From Nitrincola tibetensis (GTDB lineage Bacteria > Pseudomonadota > Gammaproteobacteria > Pseudomonadales > Balneatricaceae): DNA of 64,000 nucleotides. Position numbers and translations under genes: made by a program. Each line of letters begins with the position of its first letter. Position 1 is the first letter of the stretch. The stretch covers positions 1 through 64,000 of the forward strand of contig NZ_QKRX01000005.1 in the NCBI RefSeq assembly GCF_003284585.1, written 5' to 3'. Under the pieces are notes generated by a model, which was not told the origin of the DNA, searched no databases, and worked only from the letters and a program-made list of their open reading frames with translations. This document shows, piece after piece, positions 47,247 through 57,006 of this stretch.

Positions 47247-48677
47247 CAGAGTCGGCCAAACACCCAAGTGTTGATAGGGTGTTTTGCCTTGCATGGCTGG
47301 GACTTCGGCTGTTAATACCTTGGCGACCTTGCGGGGTATTTGTGCTTCTATACTGCCGTCCGATCGAATGACGGCTGTAATGCCATCATTTGTCCCGCGT
47401 AAAAGCCAGCGCCCGTTTTCGATGGCACGCATACGGGCAATTTGTAAGTGTTGATACGCGGCGAGTGAGTCGCCAAACCAAGCATCATTTGAAACAGTCA
47501 GGAGTAAGTGGCTGTTGAGGGCGGAGATGCGTGTTAATTCGGGATAAGCGATTTCATAGCAAATTAATGGCGCAATGGCCCAATCCTTAAGGGGTAAGGT
47601 GAGCTGGGTTTCTTGAGGTAAGCTAAATTCTGACATAGGTAAGTCAAAAAAGGTAATGAGCCCTCTAAGTTGGTTTTCAAAGGGAACATACTCACCAAAA
47701 GGCACTAAGCGTTGTTTATGATACACGCCCGAGCTGCCACTAAAAATACCCAAACTGTTGTGGAACATCATCAAGCTTTCATCATGTGGGTTGCCTGTCA
47801 TGAATGGGAACCCACTCATTAAGGTGGTGTCGTAACTGTCCAGATAGTCAAAAAAGGGTTGGACGTATGGAGCGGCCTGGAAATATAACGAAGGAATGGC
47901 TGTTTCTGGCCAAATAATTAAATCGACATCCTTGTGCGGCATACTTAATTCAATTTGCTGATTGAGAATGCGCGGCAGGTTGTCGCTATCCCACTTGTCA
48001 TGTTGAGAAATATTGGGCTGAACCAAGGCAACGCGAAGCGGTGGTTTAGCATCAGGGGTTGTCCATTCGTTGGGTAGGAGTAGGGTCAGCAACGGCAAGG
48101 CGAGGGCGATGAGGCCAGGCCCAGGTCGTTGGCTGCGGATGGCCTCTGTGATTCCCACCGCGAAGAGCAAAGAGAGTAACGACAGTCCCCAAACCCCAAG
48201 TATTGCCGCTAGTGAGCTTAGGGGAGTATCGATCCAAGCATAGCCTAAATATAGCCAAGGAAAGCCTGTAAAAAGCCAACTTCGCAGCCATTCAAAGAAT
48301 ATCCATATACCAATAAACCCTAGCCATGCATAGCGAGGTATTCGATAGAAGCGTGCAAAGCACCATCCTTGTAAAGCAAATAGCGTGGCTAAAGCCATCA
48401 CGAATAGGCTTGTGAGTAAAACAGCAAGAGGAACGGGAGCGTAGCCATAGGTATGAATGCTGACGTATACCCAAGAAACGCCCGCACCAAAGAAACCAAC
48501 GCCGTAACACCAGCCAATCCATATGGCCCGTTTAGCGGTTATGCCAGCAATGCATAGGTAAAACAAAGCAGGGCTTAACAGCGCAAATAAGGGCATATTG
48601 AAGGGCGCGAACGCTAAGGTTGCGGTCAAGCCTGCACTAAGACTGACCGCCGGGCGAAGTAGACGACGTAGATTCAA
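47166..48677 (-). CDS. lnt: Apolipoprotein N-acyltransferase
   Basis: 503 residues (E. coli 512). Six to seven N-terminal membrane helices (about 8-205) precede a periplasmic nitrilase domain with catalytic E258 (IIWPETAIPS), K321 (VYHKQRLVPFGEY) and C373 (PLICYEIAYPE), then one C-terminal helix. It adds the third acyl chain to lipoproteins. It follows ybeX by 8 bases. The last 27 codons overlap the zinc-ribbon gene antisense. Confidence 0.96.
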   Translation of the reverse strand: MNLRRLLRPAVSLSAGLTATLAFAPFNMPLFALLSPALFYLCIAGITAKRAIWIGWCYGVGFFGAGVSWVYVSIHTYGYAPVPLAVLLTSLFVMALATLFALQGWCFARFYRIPRYAWLGFIGIWIFFEWLRSWLFTGFPWLYLGYAWIDTPLSSLAAILGVWGLSLLSLLFAVGITEAIRSQRPGPGLIALALPLLTLLLPNEWTTPDAKPPLRVALVQPNISQHDKWDSDNLPRILNQQIELSMPHKDVDLIIWPETAIPSLYFQAAPYVQPFFDYLDSYDTTLMSGFPFMTGNPHDESLMMFHNSLGIFSGSSGVYHKQRLVPFGEYVPFENQLRGLITFFDLPMSEFSLPQETQLTLPLKDWAIAPLICYEIAYPELTRISALNSHLLLTVSNDAWFGDSLAAYQHLQIARMRAIENGRWLLRGTNDGITAVIRSDGSIEAQIPRKVAKVLTAEVPAMQGKTPYQHLGVWPTLLIALLLMTLGWRPWQRISDKYHRTAG

Positions 48678-48685
48678 ACGGATGC

Positions 48686-49522
48686 CTATGATTGCTCGAC
48701 CTGTAACAAGCGTATGCGACGGTTGTCTGCCGATAAAACTGTGAAGTTAAACTGATCAAAACTCACTTGTTCACCTTTTAGTGGCAAACGACCAAAGCGC
48801 TGAGTGACTAAGCCGCCGATGGTGTCGAATTCGTCATCCGAGAAACTGCTGTTAAAATGATCGTTGAAGTCCTCAATGGTGGTTAAGGCTTTAACAAGGT
48901 AGCTCTGTTCGTCCAGTGCTTTGATATTGCCTTCGTCATCATCGTCATCATGCTCGTCTTCTATTTCACCAACAATTTGCTCTAAGACATCTTCGATCGT
49001 GATTAACCCAGAGACGCCACCATACTCATCAACAACAACCGCCATATGGTTTCGTGCCCCACGGAACTCACGCAATAGAACATTCAGACGTTTACCTTCA
49101 GGAACAAAGACGGCAGGGCGGATGCAGTCTTGTAGGCTGAAATTGTCGAGATTGCCATCAAGCATGAAGTTAAGCAGGTCTTTTGCTAATAGAATGCCGA
49201 TGACTTCATCTGGATTTTCGCCACAGACGGGAAAGCGCGAATGTGCGGTCTCAATAATGGTAGGTAAAAAATCACGCGGTGCTTGGTTGATTTGCACCAT
49301 TGTGACTTGAGAGCGAGGTACCATTGCGTCCCGGACTTTCATATCCGATACCTGCATGGCCCCTTCAATAATGCTCAGCGCATCATTGTCTAATACGCCA
49401 GCTTCAGCTGCTTCATATAACCCTTGAATCAGTTCTTCCCGGGTAGGGGGTTCATCAGAAAAAGCCTGCGCTAGCTTTCCGAGCCAGCCTTTAGTGGCAG
49501 ATCCCGATCGTTCTTCGCTCAT
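48686..49522 (-). CDS. ybeX: CorC-like CBS-domain protein (YbeX)
   Basis: 278 residues: two CBS domains (about 65-190) with VRDAMVPRSQVTMVQI at the start, then an Asp/Glu-rich linker (EDEHDDDDDEG, about 190-200) and a C-terminal CorC/HlyC domain. The family is tied to Mg2+/Co2+ homeostasis and ribosome-related functions. It lies between ybeY and lnt, in the conserved order. Confidence 0.94.
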   Translation of the reverse strand: MSEERSGSATKGWLGKLAQAFSDEPPTREELIQGLYEAAEAGVLDNDALSIIEGAMQVSDMKVRDAMVPRSQVTMVQINQAPRDFLPTIIETAHSRFPVCGENPDEVIGILLAKDLLNFMLDGNLDNFSLQDCIRPAVFVPEGKRLNVLLREFRGARNHMAVVVDEYGGVSGLITIEDVLEQIVGEIEDEHDDDDDEGNIKALDEQSYLVKALTTIEDFNDHFNSSFSDDEFDTIGGLVTQRFGRLPLKGEQVSFDQFNFTVLSADNRRIRLLQVEQS

Positions 49523-49531
49523 AATGTCCTC

Positions 49532-49987
49532 TTAAGCGGATAAGTATGGATTTGAAATACCGAGCTGAGCAAGAAGATTGATTTCCAGTGCTTCCATCTC
49601 TTCGGCGTCAATGTCATTTATATGATCGAATCCGATAAGATGCAATAGGCCATGAATCACCATGTGTGCCCAATGATGCAATAAAGGTTTGTTTTGCTCT
49701 TGCGCTTCGCGGGCAACGACATCCGCGCATATGGCTAAATCACCAATTAAATCAGTGGGTACGCCCGGCGGAGCTTCAAAAGGAAAAGACAAAACATTGG
49801 TCGAAGAGTCTTTTCCACGCCATGTGTGGTTAAGCTCTCGACTTTCGTCTTCTGTGACAATACGGATACAGACTTCTGCTCGTAAACGCCGTCCTCCCAT
49901 CGCGAGCTTTAGCCAGCGCTCGAAGTCGGCTTCCGTGGGAAGGTCTTTATGGTTTGTTTCATATAAAACGTCTGCAAAGTAACTCAT
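49532..49987 (-). CDS. ybeY: Endoribonuclease YbeY
   Basis: 151 residues. The zinc-binding motif HGLLHLIGFDH supplies H112, H116 and H122. It processes 16S rRNA 3' ends and participates in 70S quality control. It overlaps ybeZ by 4 bases (ATGA). Confidence 0.96.
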   Translation of the reverse strand: MSYFADVLYETNHKDLPTEADFERWLKLAMGGRRLRAEVCIRIVTEDESRELNHTWRGKDSSTNVLSFPFEAPPGVPTDLIGDLAICADVVAREAQEQNKPLLHHWAHMVIHGLLHLIGFDHINDIDAEEMEALEINLLAQLGISNPYLSA

Positions 49988-50991
49988 GAGTGGTTCTCGT
50001 GTTTGCGTGAGCTTCTTTCAGCCTCAAGTTTTTCATAACGATCATAGGCCACAACGATATGTTGGACTAACGGATGGCGAACTACGTCGCGCGCGGTGAA
50101 GTGTGAAAAACCGATACCCTCAACGCCTTTGAGTACTTCTATCGCATGCACCAATCCTGAGCGAGTGCCTTTGGGTAAGTCAATTTGAGTGACGTCACCC
50201 GTAATAACGGCCGTCGAGCCAAAACCTATGCGCGTAAGGAACATTTTCATTTGTTCACGCGTGGTGTTTTGGCTTTCATCTAAAATCACAAAAGAGCCAT
50301 TGAGTGTACGTCCACGCATATAAGCTAACGGCGCTATCTCAATCACGTTCTTTTCAATGAGCTTGGCTACTTTTTCAATTCCGATCATTTCGTAGAGAGC
50401 GTCGTAGAGGGGGCGTAAATAAGGGTCAACCTTTTGCGATAGATCGCCAGGCAGAAAGCCCAGTTTTTCCCCAGCCTCAACCGCAGGGCGAACCAATAAA
50501 ATGCGACTGACTTCTTCGCGCTCTAAGGCTTCAACCGCACAGGCAACGGCGAGATAGGTCTTGCCTGTTCCCGCAGGTCCAATGCCGAAGTTGATATCTA
50601 GGGTTTGGATTGAACGCACGTACTTTTGTTGGTTTTCACTGCGCGGACGAATCTGCATCTTGCGTGTACGGATGGTGTAGTCCCGGTCCGCAACACCCGA
50701 GGAAGGGAGTTGTTGTTCGAGGCCTGTTTGTTGTAACCCTAAGTGAATGTCATCGGGGCTTAACGCTTTGCCTTTACACGCCTGCTGGTAAAGGTCCTGA
50801 ATCAGCGGTCTGACTTGGCGGCTGATTAGGCTATTGCCAATTAATTGGAACTTATTGCCGCGATTGAGCACCTCAATGCCCAGACGTTCTTCAATCAGTT
50901 TAAGATGCTCATTCATTTGACCACAAAGACTGGCAAGAGCGGCTGGGTTGTCAGGTTCAAGCGCAAAGTTTACAGGTTGTTGGTTTGACAA
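49984..50991 (-). CDS. ybeZ: PhoH-like ATPase YbeZ
   Basis: 335 residues. A KH-like N-terminal part (1-115) precedes a PhoH ATPase with Walker A GPAGTGKT (138-145) and Walker B FVILDESQNT. It is a YbeY partner in RNA metabolism. It follows miaB by 29 bases and overlaps ybeY. Confidence 0.95.
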   Translation of the reverse strand: MSNQQPVNFALEPDNPAALASLCGQMNEHLKLIEERLGIEVLNRGNKFQLIGNSLISRQVRPLIQDLYQQACKGKALSPDDIHLGLQQTGLEQQLPSSGVADRDYTIRTRKMQIRPRSENQQKYVRSIQTLDINFGIGPAGTGKTYLAVACAVEALEREEVSRILLVRPAVEAGEKLGFLPGDLSQKVDPYLRPLYDALYEMIGIEKVAKLIEKNVIEIAPLAYMRGRTLNGSFVILDESQNTTREQMKMFLTRIGFGSTAVITGDVTQIDLPKGTRSGLVHAIEVLKGVEGIGFSHFTARDVVRHPLVQHIVVAYDRYEKLEAERSSRKHENHS

Positions 50992-51020
50992 GTTATCATC
51001 CTAAAATGGCTGGCGAAATA

Positions 51021-52370
51021 TTAATGCGTTTGATCTAATTCTGACGATACGAGTTCGCCAACTAAAGAGTTTGCATACGCCTGCACAATACGAACATCTG
51101 CAAAATGGCCAATTAAGTTGGGATCGTCGCAACGGAAGTTAACCACTCGATTGTTCTCCGTACGCCCTGAAAGCTGGCCGGGATCTTTTTTAGAGTAGCC
51201 ATTGACGAGAATACGCTCGACATTATCGACCATACGACGACTAATCTGCATGGCTTGCTGTGTAATACGGTCTTGAAGAATGTTCAGTCTTAGTTTTTTT
51301 GTTTCATCTGTGACATTGTCCGGCAGATCGGCGGCTGGAGTGCCCGGACGACGGCTGTAGATAAAACTGAATGAGCTATCAAAGCCTATCTCTTGAATTA
51401 AATTCATTGTGGCTTCGAAATCTGCATCAGACTCACCGGGAAAACCGATAATGAAGTCGGATGAAAAGCTGATGTTCGGTCGCAGCTTACGAATACGGCG
51501 CAGTTTTGACTTATACTCCAAAACGGTATGGCCACGCTTCATGGCCATTAAAATTCGGTCAGAGCCACTTTGTACAGGCAAGTGCAGATGACTGACTAAC
51601 TCAGGAATATCGGCATAAGCCTGAATCAAGCTTTCACTGAACTCAACAGGGTGAGAGGTTGTGAAGCGAATGCGATCGATGCCATCGATTGTAGCGACAC
51701 GACGTATCAACTCGGCCAAATCGGCGTCAGCGCCATCGGAAGTTGCGCCACGGTAGGCATTCACGTTTTGACCGAGCAGGTTGACTTCACGCACGCCTTG
51801 TTCTGCCAGCTCTTCACACTCTCTGAGTACATCGACCAGCGGTCGGCTAACTTCTTCACCGCGCGTATAGGGAACCACGCAGAACGTACAATATTTACTG
51901 CAGCCTTCCATAACAGACACAAAGGCTTCGGCACCCTCTACTTTTGGAGCAGGCAGATGGTCAAATTTTTCAATCTCGGGAAAGCTAACATCAACGATCC
52001 CGACGATGCCTTTTTTGGACTCATTAATCATCTCGGGCAAGCGGTGCAGCGTTTGCGGGCCAAAAATCATATCTACATAGGGCGCACGATCACGAATAGC
52101 CGAGCCTTCTTGGCTTGCCACGCAGCCACCCACACCAATAATAAGATCCGGGCGCTTCTCTTTAAGCTTGCGCCAACGACCCAATTGGTGGAATACTTTT
52201 TCCTGTGCCTTTTCGCGGATGGAGCAGGTGTTGAGTAATAATACATCGGCATCATCAGGTGAGTCAGTCAGTTCTAGTTCATGACTTTCGCCGAGAAGGT
52301 CTGCCATACGTGATGAGTCGTACTCGTTCATCTGACAACCGTGTGTCTTGATAAACAGCTTTTTAGCCAT
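51021..52370 (-). CDS. miaB: tRNA-2-methylthio-N6-dimethylallyladenosine synthase
   Basis: 449 residues. The N-terminal MTTase cluster ligands are C12, C49 and C83, and the radical-SAM motif is C157-x3-C161-x2-C164 ([11 protein letters not shown]). A C-terminal TRAM domain (about 380-445) completes the MiaB architecture. It methylthiolates i6A37 of tRNAs reading UNN codons. It is the first gene of the miaB-ybeZYX-lnt operon. Confidence 0.98.
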   Translation of the reverse strand: MAKKLFIKTHGCQMNEYDSSRMADLLGESHELELTDSPDDADVLLLNTCSIREKAQEKVFHQLGRWRKLKEKRPDLIIGVGGCVASQEGSAIRDRAPYVDMIFGPQTLHRLPEMINESKKGIVGIVDVSFPEIEKFDHLPAPKVEGAEAFVSVMEGCSKYCTFCVVPYTRGEEVSRPLVDVLRECEELAEQGVREVNLLGQNVNAYRGATSDGADADLAELIRRVATIDGIDRIRFTTSHPVEFSESLIQAYADIPELVSHLHLPVQSGSDRILMAMKRGHTVLEYKSKLRRIRKLRPNISFSSDFIIGFPGESDADFEATMNLIQEIGFDSSFSFIYSRRPGTPAADLPDNVTDETKKLRLNILQDRITQQAMQISRRMVDNVERILVNGYSKKDPGQLSGRTENNRVVNFRCDDPNLIGHFADVRIVQAYANSLVGELVSSELDQTH

Positions 52371-52477
52371 GTGTCACCTGTGTTGCAAAAGAGGTTAAAA
52401 TCAGGATCGCGAATTATAGCTGAGCCGAGGCTTGTAGGCTACCGCTGGTTAAATTATAGACAAATTGGGTGGGAATG

Positions 52478-53413
52478 ATGGGATTGTCTTTAAAGTGGAC
52501 GGATATCGTCGGAATGCTATGCGCTCTATCACTGCTGACAACCAGTGTTCAGGGTTCAGAACACTCTGCCCCTGTTTCTGAGGAAGATCAAGTGATCTCT
52601 CAGCAACTCATGAGTCAACTGCAAGATTGGTATCGCGCAGCCGATGAAAATGATCCAGACGCCTATTTCAATCTTGGTCAATACCATCGAACAGGAATAG
52701 GAATCGAGCCTGATTTAGAATTGGCCGAGTTCTTTTATGGAAAAGCGGCTGAATTAGGGCACCTATCGGCTCAAAAAAACCTAGCAACGCTCTATTATTT
52801 TGCCTTCCCAGATTCACCGCGCACCCAGCAGGCTCATGATTGGTGGTTACGGGCTGCCTATTCTGGAGACAATGAAGCTCAAATGCGTTTAGCAGCCTTG
52901 TATTTTAAAGGTCCCGTGTTGATGGATCCGATTGAGGGTGCCGCTTGGGTGTTTGTCGCTGCCAACTCAGGTGACATGAAAGCAAAAGTAGCCCAAGATC
53001 AGCTTGAAAACAACTTATCAGCCGATGCGCTTGTGCAGGTTAAAGAGCGGCAAGCCATTCTACAAACCCAGATGAAGCGTATGCCGCCATCATCATTTGA
53101 AGCAAACTTACAAAGCTCAGACGCCGAAAGCTCGCCCATGCATTTGAGTATCCCGATTGAAGGGCCTCGGCACTATGTTCAAGTGGCAGCGCTTACCAAT
53201 CGAGAAGATGCCGATCAAATGGCTAAGAAAATTCAAACAGAGCACAAGGATATTCTCGAACAGGCAAGAGCCTATGTGATGGAGTTCATGCCCGCGACAG
53301 GACGCGTGATCTATCGTGTCCAAATTGGGTCGATGGATGAGGCGAGTCATGCGGCGGCCTTATGCCGTCAATTTAAACAACGTCGTATTGATTGTTTTGT
53401 CGGGCGCGATTAA
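52478..53413 (+). CDS. Sel1-repeat protein with C-terminal SPOR domain
   Basis: About 311 residues. A signal peptide (about 5-26) is followed by three Sel1-type repeats (about 50-165): DAYFNLGQYHRTGIG, SAQKNLATLYYF and EAQMRLAALYFKG. A linker and a SPOR domain (about 230-310, HYVQVAALTNREDADQMAKK) follow. SPOR domains bind septal peptidoglycan, so the protein is probably periplasmic and linked to the cell wall. The start is not certain: GTG 52469, ATG 52475 and ATG 52478 are in frame, and GGGTGGG fits 52478 best. Its stop overlaps the convergent diguanylate cyclase stop by 4 bases. Confidence 0.82.
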   Translation: MGLSLKWTDIVGMLCALSLLTTSVQGSEHSAPVSEEDQVISQQLMSQLQDWYRAADENDPDAYFNLGQYHRTGIGIEPDLELAEFFYGKAAELGHLSAQKNLATLYYFAFPDSPRTQQAHDWWLRAAYSGDNEAQMRLAALYFKGPVLMDPIEGAAWVFVAANSGDMKAKVAQDQLENNLSADALVQVKERQAILQTQMKRMPPSSFEANLQSSDAESSPMHLSIPIEGPRHYVQVAALTNREDADQMAKKIQTEHKDILEQARAYVMEFMPATGRVIYRVQIGSMDEASHAAALCRQFKQRRIDCFVGRD

Positions 53414-54828
53414 GTTGCTTTTAAATTAAGCGATGCATCTTCAGTGTTTAATGTTGATGCACTTTGACATTTGTTGCGTCCCGTTCTTTTTGCTGTATAG
53501 AGTGCGAGGTCAGCCTGCTTTAGTAACTGGTTTAACGTATCATCGATTGTAAGTAAGTGGCTGATACCGATGCTGGTGGTAATGTTTGTATCGGTTTTCG
53601 GTACCAAAATGGATGAAATGGATAGACGTAACCGTTCGGCGACTGCAATTGCTTGATTTGGTCCAGCATCATCCAGTATGAGTGCGAACTCTTCACCTCC
53701 AAGTCGGCCTTGAATATCGGTACTGCGACAGATCTGACGGCAGCATTCTGCGACTTGCATTAACACTTGGTCTCCTGCTTCATGCCCCCAGTTATCATTT
53801 ACAACCTTAAAATGATCGATATCAATCATCAGAACAGCCATGTTTCTCTTTTGTCGTTTGCAGCGTTCAAGTAGTGCAGTGCTTTCCTGGAAAAACGCCT
53901 TGCGATTGAGCATTTGCGTTAGCGAATCGTGTGTAGCGTCAAACAATGCGGTTTTACGTTCCTCTAACGAAGCTCCTAGCAACATCGCCATGACTAAATT
54001 AACACTAAAAAGAGTTTGTAATTCAATTGCTGGGTAGTTACTTAAACCCAAATAAATATAATGCCAGATGGCAGTGGTATTGACACAAATGGCTGAAAAT
54101 AAAGCAAATCGTATCCCATAGAAGCTAGAGGCCCAAGCCACTGGTAATAAAATTAGGTATCCAAAATTTCCTAATTCTGTTGTTAAGCCTGTCGCAACAA
54201 ATAATAATGTTGTGGCTGACGATATGATGACAAGCAAAAGAATTGGATAAACGAGACCTTTTTGGAAAACATCATTGTAATCATAATTTTTAAAATAAAA
54301 ATCTAAAAATAGGCTTAGCGCTGCTAGAAACAATAAAATACCACCTAGGTCTCCAATCCAAAAGGACATAATAATATTAAGCTCTTGATCAGTATCAATT
54401 CCGACAAAAGTTGAGATGAGAAAGGTTGCAGTCAATGCTGATAGAAACGATGTGACCGATAGGCTTCCTATCAAAATTGTGACTGAGCTTAACCTATTGA
54501 GTGGTAAGCTGAATTTAGAGGTTTTCTTTAAGACTAGTCCTAATATAGAGTAAAAAAATAGCTGTCTGATCGCCATGGATATTTGAATGGCACCCCATTG
54601 CCAAAAGGGATCAACAAACGATGCACCAACCATCACTGCAATGGCACTGGGTAGGATATAGATGGGTCCAAATCGGTATACGAAAAAAACGATGACACCT
54701 GCAGCCGGATAAAAAGCACTGACCAGATTGCCAATCTCAAAGAGGCCTGCAAAGTTCCATAGAAACGTATAAAGAAAAATAAGTAGCAGTGACCTAAGCA
54801 AAAAAATCATTTTAGTACTTAGCATCAT
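53410..54828 (-). CDS. Diguanylate cyclase with MASE1 sensor
   Basis: 472 residues. A hydrophobic N-terminal region of about eight membrane helices (5-290) fits the MASE1 sensor family. It is followed by a GGDEF domain (about 310-465): DSLTQMLNRKAF, MAVLMIDIDHFKVVND, then RLGGEEFALILDD with the catalytic GGEEF. An inhibitory-site RSTD lies five residues before GGEEF. It makes cyclic di-GMP at the inner membrane; no EAL domain is present. The ATG at 54828 has AGGGA 8 bases upstream and is preferred to 54852. Confidence 0.92.
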   Translation of the reverse strand: MMLSTKMIFLLRSLLLIFLYTFLWNFAGLFEIGNLVSAFYPAAGVIVFFVYRFGPIYILPSAIAVMVGASFVDPFWQWGAIQISMAIRQLFFYSILGLVLKKTSKFSLPLNRLSSVTILIGSLSVTSFLSALTATFLISTFVGIDTDQELNIIMSFWIGDLGGILLFLAALSLFLDFYFKNYDYNDVFQKGLVYPILLLVIISSATTLLFVATGLTTELGNFGYLILLPVAWASSFYGIRFALFSAICVNTTAIWHYIYLGLSNYPAIELQTLFSVNLVMAMLLGASLEERKTALFDATHDSLTQMLNRKAFFQESTALLERCKRQKRNMAVLMIDIDHFKVVNDNWGHEAGDQVLMQVAECCRQICRSTDIQGRLGGEEFALILDDAGPNQAIAVAERLRLSISSILVPKTDTNITTSIGISHLLTIDDTLNQLLKQADLALYTAKRTGRNKCQSASTLNTEDASLNLKAT

Positions 54829-54951
54829 TAATCGTCCCTGTGTAATTGCCATTAATATCTAGGTTAGTATAAATCAGAGTTAACGCAAAGCAATATTATG
54901 TCGTTTAATCGATGCGCTCAACAGAGCACTGGCCTATTTCAAATCAAAACT

Positions 54952-54992
54952 CCTTTTTCATGAGTCAGTTTCACTCATGAAAAAGGTTTTTT
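54952..54992 (-). terminator. Intrinsic terminator of the peptide-transporter operon
   Basis: CCTTTTTCATGAG and CTCATGAAAAAGG form a 13-bp stem with a 9-nt loop; T-rich sequence follows on both strands. It lies 35 bases after the last transporter gene on the minus strand. Confidence 0.85.
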
Positions 54993-55026
54993 AATGTTTT
55001 CGGATTGTGTAAGTTCACAATAAAAT

Positions 55027-56034
55027 TCAAGAGGATATTGAAATTCTATTCTCTGCAGAGGCCCAACAGGAGACAAAACTGCCATTAATCTCATGAATTT
55101 TTGGTCTTTCTTGCGTGCACTTAGTGTTCGCAAACTCGCATCGTGGATGAAAAGTACAACCCGATGGTGGATCAATTGGGCTTGGGATCTCACCCGTCAC
55201 TTGTTTGCGCCGACGTCCAGACATTTCATGATCTGGGATCGCATCCAATAACATCCGTGTGTAGGGATGAGCTGGTTGTTTAAATAGTTGGTCACTCTCA
55301 GAGTTTTCGACCATTGAGCCTAGGTAAAGCACACCAATACGATTGGCCATATGCTTTACGACCGATAAGTCATGACTAATGAATAGATAGGTAAGCCCAA
55401 ACTCATCTTGCAAGTCTTGCATTAAGTTCAGTATTTGAGCTTGAACAGAAACGTCCAAGGCTGATGTCGGTTCATCGCACACCAAAAAATCGGGTTGTGC
55501 AGAAAGTGCCCTAGCGATCGCGATACGTTGCCGTTGACCGCCCGAAAACTCGTGAGGATACTTGTGTTGATCTCGGCCGGATAAGCCTACCTTGTCCAGT
55601 AATGTTTCAACACGCTTAGAGACCTCGCCTTGTCCTTTGGCTAAGCCAAATGCATCAATTGGCTCAGCGATGATATCTCCGACTCTCCAGCGAGGGTTTA
55701 AGCTTGCGAAGGGATCTTGAAAGATCATTTGTATACGCCGTCTGAGCGTTTTAAAGGTCTCTCCTTGAGTTTCACGAAGCGAAAGACCATCAAACAGGAT
55801 TTGGCCAGAAGAGGGATGAATTAAATCGACGATGAGTTTAGCAATGGTCGATTTGCCAGAGCCAGACTCCCCCACAAGCGCAAAGGTTTCACCACGATTA
55901 ATATTGAATGAGACATTGTCAACCGCGGTTAAAAATCGCTGAGGTTCACGTTCAATGAGGCGGTTCAGCCAAGGTTTAGACACGTCGAAATGACATGATA
56001 AGTTCTTAACTTCCAGTAGAAGATCTGAGCTCAT
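55027..56034 (-). CDS. Peptide ABC transporter ATPase (DppF/OppF type)
   Basis: 335 residues with Walker A ESGSGKST, signature FSGGQRQRIAIARAL and Walker B FLVCDEPTSALDVS. The C-terminal oligopeptide motif with CTFHPRCEFANTKC is that of OppF/DppF. The ATG at 56034 overlaps the upstream stop (ATGA) with GGAG at a good distance, so I do not use 56058. It energises the peptide importer encoded by the operon. Confidence 0.94.
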   Translation of the reverse strand: MSSDLLLEVKNLSCHFDVSKPWLNRLIEREPQRFLTAVDNVSFNINRGETFALVGESGSGKSTIAKLIVDLIHPSSGQILFDGLSLRETQGETFKTLRRRIQMIFQDPFASLNPRWRVGDIIAEPIDAFGLAKGQGEVSKRVETLLDKVGLSGRDQHKYPHEFSGGQRQRIAIARALSAQPDFLVCDEPTSALDVSVQAQILNLMQDLQDEFGLTYLFISHDLSVVKHMANRIGVLYLGSMVENSESDQLFKQPAHPYTRMLLDAIPDHEMSGRRRKQVTGEIPSPIDPPSGCTFHPRCEFANTKCTQERPKIHEINGSFVSCWASAENRISISS

Positions 56035-57005
56035 GAACTCTCTCCGTCGTAAAGCCAACAGGCAACTTGTCCTTTTTTGGTTTTTATTAAATCAGGGCGT
56101 TGTTGCTTGCAGCGATCAAACTGCTGCGTGCAACGAGGATTGAAGGCGCAGCCTGCTGGTATGGCATCTAATCGTGGCATACTGCCAGGGATTTGCACCA
56201 GTCGATCAACTCGCTCGGTTAATGAGGGTATTGATCCCATTAAACCTTGCGTATAAGGATGTTGAGGGTCTTTGACAATTTGACGTACATCGCCAATTTC
56301 TGCAATTCGTCCGGCATACATCACTGCCACACGATCACACGCCTCTGCAATGACCCCCATGTCATGTGTTACCAGCATCACCGCTGTTCCGTAATCATGG
56401 CACATGCGTTTGAGTACATCGATAATCTGCGCCTGTACCGACACATCTAGAGCAGTGGTGGGCTCATCTGCAATAATCAACTCTGGCTCTCCGGCCAAGG
56501 CTAAGGCAATTACAACTCGTTGCCGCATCCCCCCTGAGAACTGATGAGGGTAGTCATCAATCCGCTTGCTCGCTGCTGGAATTCCCACTTCATCAAGCAA
56601 TTGAATCGCACGTGCCCGAGCGTCTTTATCACTTAACGGAAGATGGGTTTGAAGGGTTTCAATTAACTGATCAGCAATGGTTAAAATAGGATTTAGCGAC
56701 GTCAGTGGATCTTGGAAGATCATCGCAATTCGTTTACCACGTAAGCGACGCATTTGTTCATATGGCAGTTTGTCGATACGCTGCTCTTTTAACCATATTT
56801 CGCCAGCGGCAATATGTCCAGGTGGCTCAAGCAGACCGATAATGGCCGCACCTGTTAGAGATTTGCCCGCACCAGACTCCCCGACCATACCCAAAATTTC
56901 ACCTGGGTAAATATCAAATGTGACGTGATCAAGCGCTGTAAGCCGCGTCTTACGTTTTGGGAACTCGACAACAAGATCCCTTACAGAAAGTAATGGTTCA
57001 GTCAT
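56031..57005 (-). CDS. Peptide ABC transporter ATPase (DppD/OppD type)
   Basis: 324 residues with Walker A GESGAGKS, signature FSGGMRQRVVIALALA and Walker B LIIADEPTTALDVS. The C-terminal CAFNPRCTQQFDRC peptide-transporter motif is present. The ATG at 57005 starts MTEPLLSVRDLVVEF, which is the standard N-terminus; the longer frame to 57050 overlaps the permease gene. It pairs with the next ATPase. Confidence 0.94.
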   Translation of the reverse strand: MTEPLLSVRDLVVEFPKRKTRLTALDHVTFDIYPGEILGMVGESGAGKSLTGAAIIGLLEPPGHIAAGEIWLKEQRIDKLPYEQMRRLRGKRIAMIFQDPLTSLNPILTIADQLIETLQTHLPLSDKDARARAIQLLDEVGIPAASKRIDDYPHQFSGGMRQRVVIALALAGEPELIIADEPTTALDVSVQAQIIDVLKRMCHDYGTAVMLVTHDMGVIAEACDRVAVMYAGRIAEIGDVRQIVKDPQHPYTQGLMGSIPSLTERVDRLVQIPGSMPRLDAIPAGCAFNPRCTQQFDRCKQQRPDLIKTKKGQVACWLYDGESS

Positions 57006-57006
57006 G

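Noticed and set aside
51651-52238. A 195-codon plus-strand frame
   Set aside because: It is antisense to the miaB radical-SAM region; codon pattern and motifs support miaB only.
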